This document shows positions 58,645 through 64,000 of a DNA stretch of 64,000 nucleotides, piece by piece. Source of the stretch: Citrus sinensis (lineage: Eukaryota; Streptophyta; Magnoliopsida; Sapindales; Rutaceae); assembly GCF_022201045.2 (NCBI RefSeq), contig NC_068557.1:28683501-28747500 (forward strand). The letters are read 5' to 3'. The notes beneath the pieces are model-generated. The model did not search any database and had not been told where the DNA came from. It worked only from the letters and a program-made list of their open reading frames with translations. The position numbers and the translations under genes were made by a program. How positions within the stretch are numbered: the stretch's first letter is position 1; every line of letters begins with the position of its first letter.

Positions 58645-59507
58645 GATTATTGTGAAGTGTTGCTCTCTGATCAGTGCTACCTATGTATTTTCCTCCTGCG
58701 CTCTTTAAATAGACTGGCAATGTGGCAATGTGGCTTTTGTCAACTATGAAATTGAAGATAATGTGCCATGATGGTTGCTTTAGCTGTGCTGACCTATTAT
58801 ACAGCACGCAGCCACTGGAATACGCTAATGGAAATAATAATTGCCACTGACGGCCATTTCAAACAAATGGCAGTATTTTCAGTGTCAGGGGGACATTTTG
58901 GGCTAAAAAGTGATGATACACTACATCTCAATATTTTTATTTCAAATGAAGTGGTATGTGAGTTGTCACATGTTGAATAATTGATAAATTTTTAATAATT
59001 TTTAAATGAAATGATGGAATTTTGAGATGAATTTTTGAGATTTGTAGTACTGCTCTTTGTCAAACTGGCCATGTGTATTCAAATTAAATTTAAAATATGG
59101 AACGAGTCTTCCGGGATGAGGGAACAAACAAAGTCGGTTTGACACTATATTGTCTGATTGGAAAATCGTAATTACACCGAAGGGTAAACTGAACTAGTCC
59201 GCCACTTGTTCCAAAAAACGAAAAAAGAAAAAAAAAATCATTTTTTTAATTTCTTTCCACTTGGTTGAATCGGGGTCCATTGAGTGAGTATATCAGCACT
59301 CTTTATGATTACATCTTTAAATGAAAAGTAATGCCTACAATATTATTTAATTATCATGAATTATCTGGTATTAGCATAATCTGTGCGCTTAATTAATTTA
59401 AATATACAAAAGGGGTTTCATAAGTCATAATCCTGGGTCTCCTTTTTGATTTGGGACTAAAGTGAGGCATATGTTGTAATTTAAAAATAATAATAATAAA
59501 GGTGAGT
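58645..59507. other. Upstream region of the PME gene
   Basis: Promoter-side spacer of the minus-strand PME gene. No other gene was recognised. Confidence 0.4.
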
Positions 59508-59960
59508 TATATAATGATGCATGGTCCTTTCATATATAATATCATATTATTTATGGATTCAGTTATAGTGTAATTGTGGTACCATATTATAGTTACTTTC
59601 AGTCATTGAATCCCTTCTAAATTCTACTGGTTATATAATGATGCATGGTCCTTTCATATATAATGTCAGGACAAAATTATGGTACCACAGTAATACCATA
59701 TCACAAGTAAATTCAGCTTACAGTGGTCCCCATAATTAGATTAAATGGCTGGATCCAGCTGTAGTATGGTACCACTATAATGTTATAACTGGACCTATAA
59801 TATCATATTATTTATGAATTCAGCTATAATGTAACTATGGTACCACATTATAATTGTTTTCATCCATTAAATAAGTATAGTGTGGTATCACATTTACACC
59901 ATAATTAAATATATTATTTATGAATCCGCTATAGTACAACTGTGGTACCACAGTTGCTTT
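59508..59960. repeat. Tandemly duplicated MITE-like sequence
   Basis: TTATATAATGATGCATGGTC and the next 13 bp occur at 59508 and again at 59631. The following text (ATCATATTATTTATG.ATTCAG, then GTAA.T.TGGTACCA.ATTATA) occurs at 59541 and, after an insertion, at 59801. So a 123-bp unit was duplicated, and the second copy was then interrupted at 59669-59795. A third related TGGTACCACAGTTGC stretch follows near 59942. Confidence 0.6.
59669..59795. mobile_element. 127-bp Mutator-type MITE, relative of the one at 5783
   Basis: It begins GGACAAAATTATGGTACCAC, nearly the same first bases as the element at 5783-5932. Its right end, as reverse complement, starts GGTCCAGTTATAACATTATA. It is flanked by 10-bp repeats TATAATGTCA (59659-59668) and TATAATATCA (59796-59805), one mismatch. 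It is nested in the second copy of the duplicated unit. Confidence 0.6.
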
Positions 59961-60855
59961 CAGCTCCAACCACCGAACATTGATACGTGTTTTTGGGCCC
60001 TTGTACAACAAAAGAGAGAAAAACGTTTTTTTCACCAACTCATGACCTGTCAGTCACTTGATACAATGATTGTACTAAATTCAACTCGAATATCAAGGTT
60101 GACTAAATCTGAACAGCCATTTGACGCCAAAAATAAAGTAATGGCTAGATTATACCATTGATAAAATATGAATAGTTTTGTGGGACCTGGGAAGAGATTC
60201 AATTTTTATCATTGATAAAATATGGAGTTTTTTTTTTTTTTACTATTATTTATTGGAGTAGAATCTTCAGCCAATTTCCGGACCTCATTCATTGCCGTTG
60301 TAAATAATGTTAAAAATTGATCCAACTGGTTTTACAGTGCTGGTCTAGATTGGCTTGACTGATATTGTAATAGCTGTAGAGCGTAGAAGTGCAATGTAAC
60401 ATTCAAAAATAAATCCTTTATAAAAATACTAAAAATAGATTGCAATTGCATCCATCACAATCGTAGAACCAAGGCCGATTTCAAACATGCACATTATTGG
60501 GGTGCTTGTTAGGATGGATCCTGACAGAGATTGCAATGGCAATTAATAGAATTGTAATAAATACTGAAAAACGGACGACAGATGAAAAATACTATCGAAT
60601 CCACGTGAAAATAAAAAAACATATGAACGCTATCTGTGGAGATCAAGATTAAAATAGAAGCCGGGTTAACGTGTTTTTGAAAATGAAGACTTGGTGAATC
60701 CACAACAGTTAAAGCTAACCCCAAAACTGTTTTTGATAAGACTAGAAAATGATCAAAATCGTGCAGTAAAAATTGACACGGAAAAAATGGCGGGCTATGC
60801 ATACGCTTTTTGTGTTTTTGACCACGGAGACATGATGTTGCTGTGGTAATAAAAG

Positions 60856-61470
60856 GGTAATTTTTAAAAACCTCCCCTGAGGTTTGGACTTGTTGCAAGA
60901 AGATGGCGAGAATTTATTTATTTGTAAAAAATCTCATACCGTCAGTTAACTTTAACATTGACTGTTAGTTGACTGTGCAAAAACAATATTACCCTTAACA
61001 ACAGTTTGTAGACGGAAATAACTAAAAAAAATTAAAATTATTGGCTATTTTACCCTCTTTAAATTATTGATATTTTCTTAAAGTTCCTACAAGAAAGATA
61101 AAATTAAAAATTTGAAAAATCCTCTTTAAATTATTGATATTTTCTTAAAGTTCCTACAAAAAAGATAAAATTAAAAACTTGAAAATAAAATAGTTATAAT
61201 CTTTATCTATAATATTGTAAATATTTGGAATTGACAATGATAAAATTGTCAAAAAATAGGGTTTGTGCTTTTCGCGCCAACAATTTTAATTTTTTTTTTA
61301 GTTATTTCCGTCTACAAACTGTTGTTAAGGGTAATATTATCTTTGCATAGTCAACTAACAGTCAATGTTAAAATTAACTGACGGTAGGAAATTTTTTACA
61401 AATAAATAAATTCTCGCCATCTACTTGCAACAAGCCCAAACCTCAGGGGAGGTTTTTAAAAATTACCCGC
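60856..61470. mobile_element. 615-bp element with ~190-bp inverted arms (foldback/MULE-like)
   Basis: The left arm (60856 to about 61045) and right arm (about 61277-61470) are inverted repeats. GGTAATTTTTAAAAACCTCC, CTGAGGTTTGG.CTTGTTGCA, ATGGCGAGAATTTATTTATT and AACAGTTTGTAGACGGAAAT each have a complement in the same order on the other side. Flanking TAATAAAAG repeats (60847-60855 and 61471-61479) give a 9-bp duplication. The loop contains two copies of a ~67-bp sequence (CTCTTTAAATTATTGATATT). No coding frame. Confidence 0.8.
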
Positions 61471-61479
61471 TAATAAAAG

Positions 61480-62822
61480 TCCCCAATTCCCGATCCTTTG
61501 CATCTTTTTTATTTTCTCCGTAAAATGTGAAAACTTCTCCTGGTGAGGAATGCTTTTAGTGAGAACGACTTAGGCGGGGTCCATTTAAAAGCGGAGACAA
61601 ATCCGGGGACTACGAAATACGATGAAAGGCAGATCCATTATTTAAAAAGGCTTTAAATACATTAACCATCTACATGTTTAATCTTGAAATAACGACCACA
61701 TATGACATGATTGCTGACGATCAGTCCCTCCATAGTTCCATGGCATTGTCTGACTTAACGAAATTAATTTAATTAAGGGAAGTAAGTTTATTTGATTTCT
61801 CAAAGACTTCACGGAATTACAAATAATAAAACTACAAACTTTTATATAAAATTTTGTTATATAAAACTAACATGGTGTGTTTAAAATAGTTAAATTAAAT
61901 ATTTTTTGGTCTACGTGATTTGTTTTTACGATAAAATCTCTTCATAATCATAATATTTGGACCAAATTATTTTTTTATTTTTTATTTTTTATGAGAAAGT
62001 TATAACTTGATAGAGTTGTGGTTATAAAAATTATTGGAAATATGTAAAGTTATCTGAAAAGTCTAAATGTTTGCATTCTCTTTAATGTTTTTATCTTAAT
62101 ATAACCACTATAAATATTATACAATTATTTGGTAACAACTTTGAAGAATAAATTATTATCCCCAACAACTTTAGAAAAATACTTGATGATGTATTGAACC
62201 TTTTATATAACATAATATATGAGTGTGTGTTTTGCAATGTATGAATAACAATTATTATGTGAAAGCAAGTATCTAAAAATATGATTTCGAAAAACTATAA
62301 CTTATTTCAATACCTAAATTGGGATCATAATTTTTAATGACAATAATAGAGGTTATTCCGATATAAAATATTACTATAAAAAAATTTATTATATCATTTT
62401 ATATTTTTATCCAACTAATAAAATTATGCTATGTCAATTTCTCCATGTACATTATGTCAAGTATTGTAATGATGAATTGCATAACATTATTAGCCCAATT
62501 ATTTTTTAACAAGCAGAGGCAAAGCTAAAGGTGGCCTAACGCAGGTTGGCGAAAAAAAAAAAAGTTAACTACAAACTTACCTCTATAGTATAAAAAAAAA
62601 AAAAAAAAAGCTAAACCTAATTCGTTTAGTATTAAGTAAATAATATATTCATCCAAATTTCTAAAGTTTCTCTTTCATTATATTTAAACATTAGTAAGCG
62701 AATAAAAAAAGGCATATGGAGAAGAAACACGGAGGATGCAGAGACATACAAAAGGAGAGAGAGCTGTTTCTTCATTCATTTTTTAAATTCCTAACAGTTT
62801 GACTTGTATTATATCTATTTTA
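61480..62822. other. AT-rich spacer
   Basis: No gene recognised. The right end probably includes the 3' UTR of the receptor-like kinase. Confidence 0.4.
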
Positions 62823-63845
<1,023 letters not shown>

Positions 63846-64000
63846 TTAATCAGAAAAATAAAACATTTAGCATGATTAGAAGCATGCCTTGTGGCTTCAC
63901 GACAAAAGTAAAACAAACGGAGGAAAAAGAAAGGCTTGGTACAGTTGTTGTTATGCTAGTAGTTAATTATGTTCCACAAACAGAGCAAACAGGACCACTT

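Overview
The window is nuclear DNA of a flowering plant. The genes have many introns and encode plant-specific proteins: a plastid sugar-phosphate translocator, an HD-Zip IV factor, a COBRA-like protein, a ROP effector with a CRIB motif, a PMEI-PME and the 3' end of a receptor-like kinase. The spaces between genes are AT-rich and hold small DNA transposons. Protein similarity points to a eudicot, probably a woody rosid. I cannot name the species from sequence alone. Exon borders were placed by hand from reading frame, splice consensus and remembered family sequences.

Layout. 1.9-4.4 kb (-): glucose-6-phosphate/phosphate translocator. 5.8-11.0 kb: transposon-rich spacer with a Mutator-type MITE, a short tandem repeat broken by a hAT-type element, and a second hAT-type element with a doubled 3' end. 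11.5-18.1 kb (+): Pcf11-like cleavage and polyadenylation factor, followed at 20.0-20.5 kb by a broken partial copy of its 3' part. 21.4-22.7 kb: PIF/Harbinger element with a defective transposase. 23.3-25.3 kb: six tandem copies of a 321-bp unit. 27.9-30.1 kb (-): tryptophan synthase beta paralogue with altered active-site residues. 34.0-37.9 kb (-): PDF2/ATML1-type HD-Zip IV gene with a 5' leader intron and L1-box sequences. 40.8-41.1 kb: Tourist-like MITE. 43.6-44.8 kb: AT-rich array of about 155-bp units. 45.9-46.5 kb (-): LEA2/NHL protein. 47.9-50.1 kb (-): COBRA-like protein of the long subgroup. 52.1-53.5 kb (-): RIC-type CRIB protein. 56.7-58.6 kb (-): PMEI-pectin methylesterase. 59.5-61.5 kb: nested MITEs and a 615-bp long-inverted-repeat element. 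62.8-63.8 kb (-): C-terminal exons of a cysteine-rich receptor-like kinase that continues past the right edge.

The genes are independent transcription units; eight of the nine intact or partial protein genes lie on the minus strand. Several products act at the cell surface or wall (COBRA-like, PME, NHL, RLK), and the RIC protein would link ROP GTPases to growth, but nothing in the sequence shows co-regulation. The most unusual gene is the tryptophan synthase beta-like one. It keeps the PLP lysine but has Ala where the catalytic Glu should be, and it has changes in the phosphate loop, in the Asp of the closure loop and in the SGRGDKD motif.
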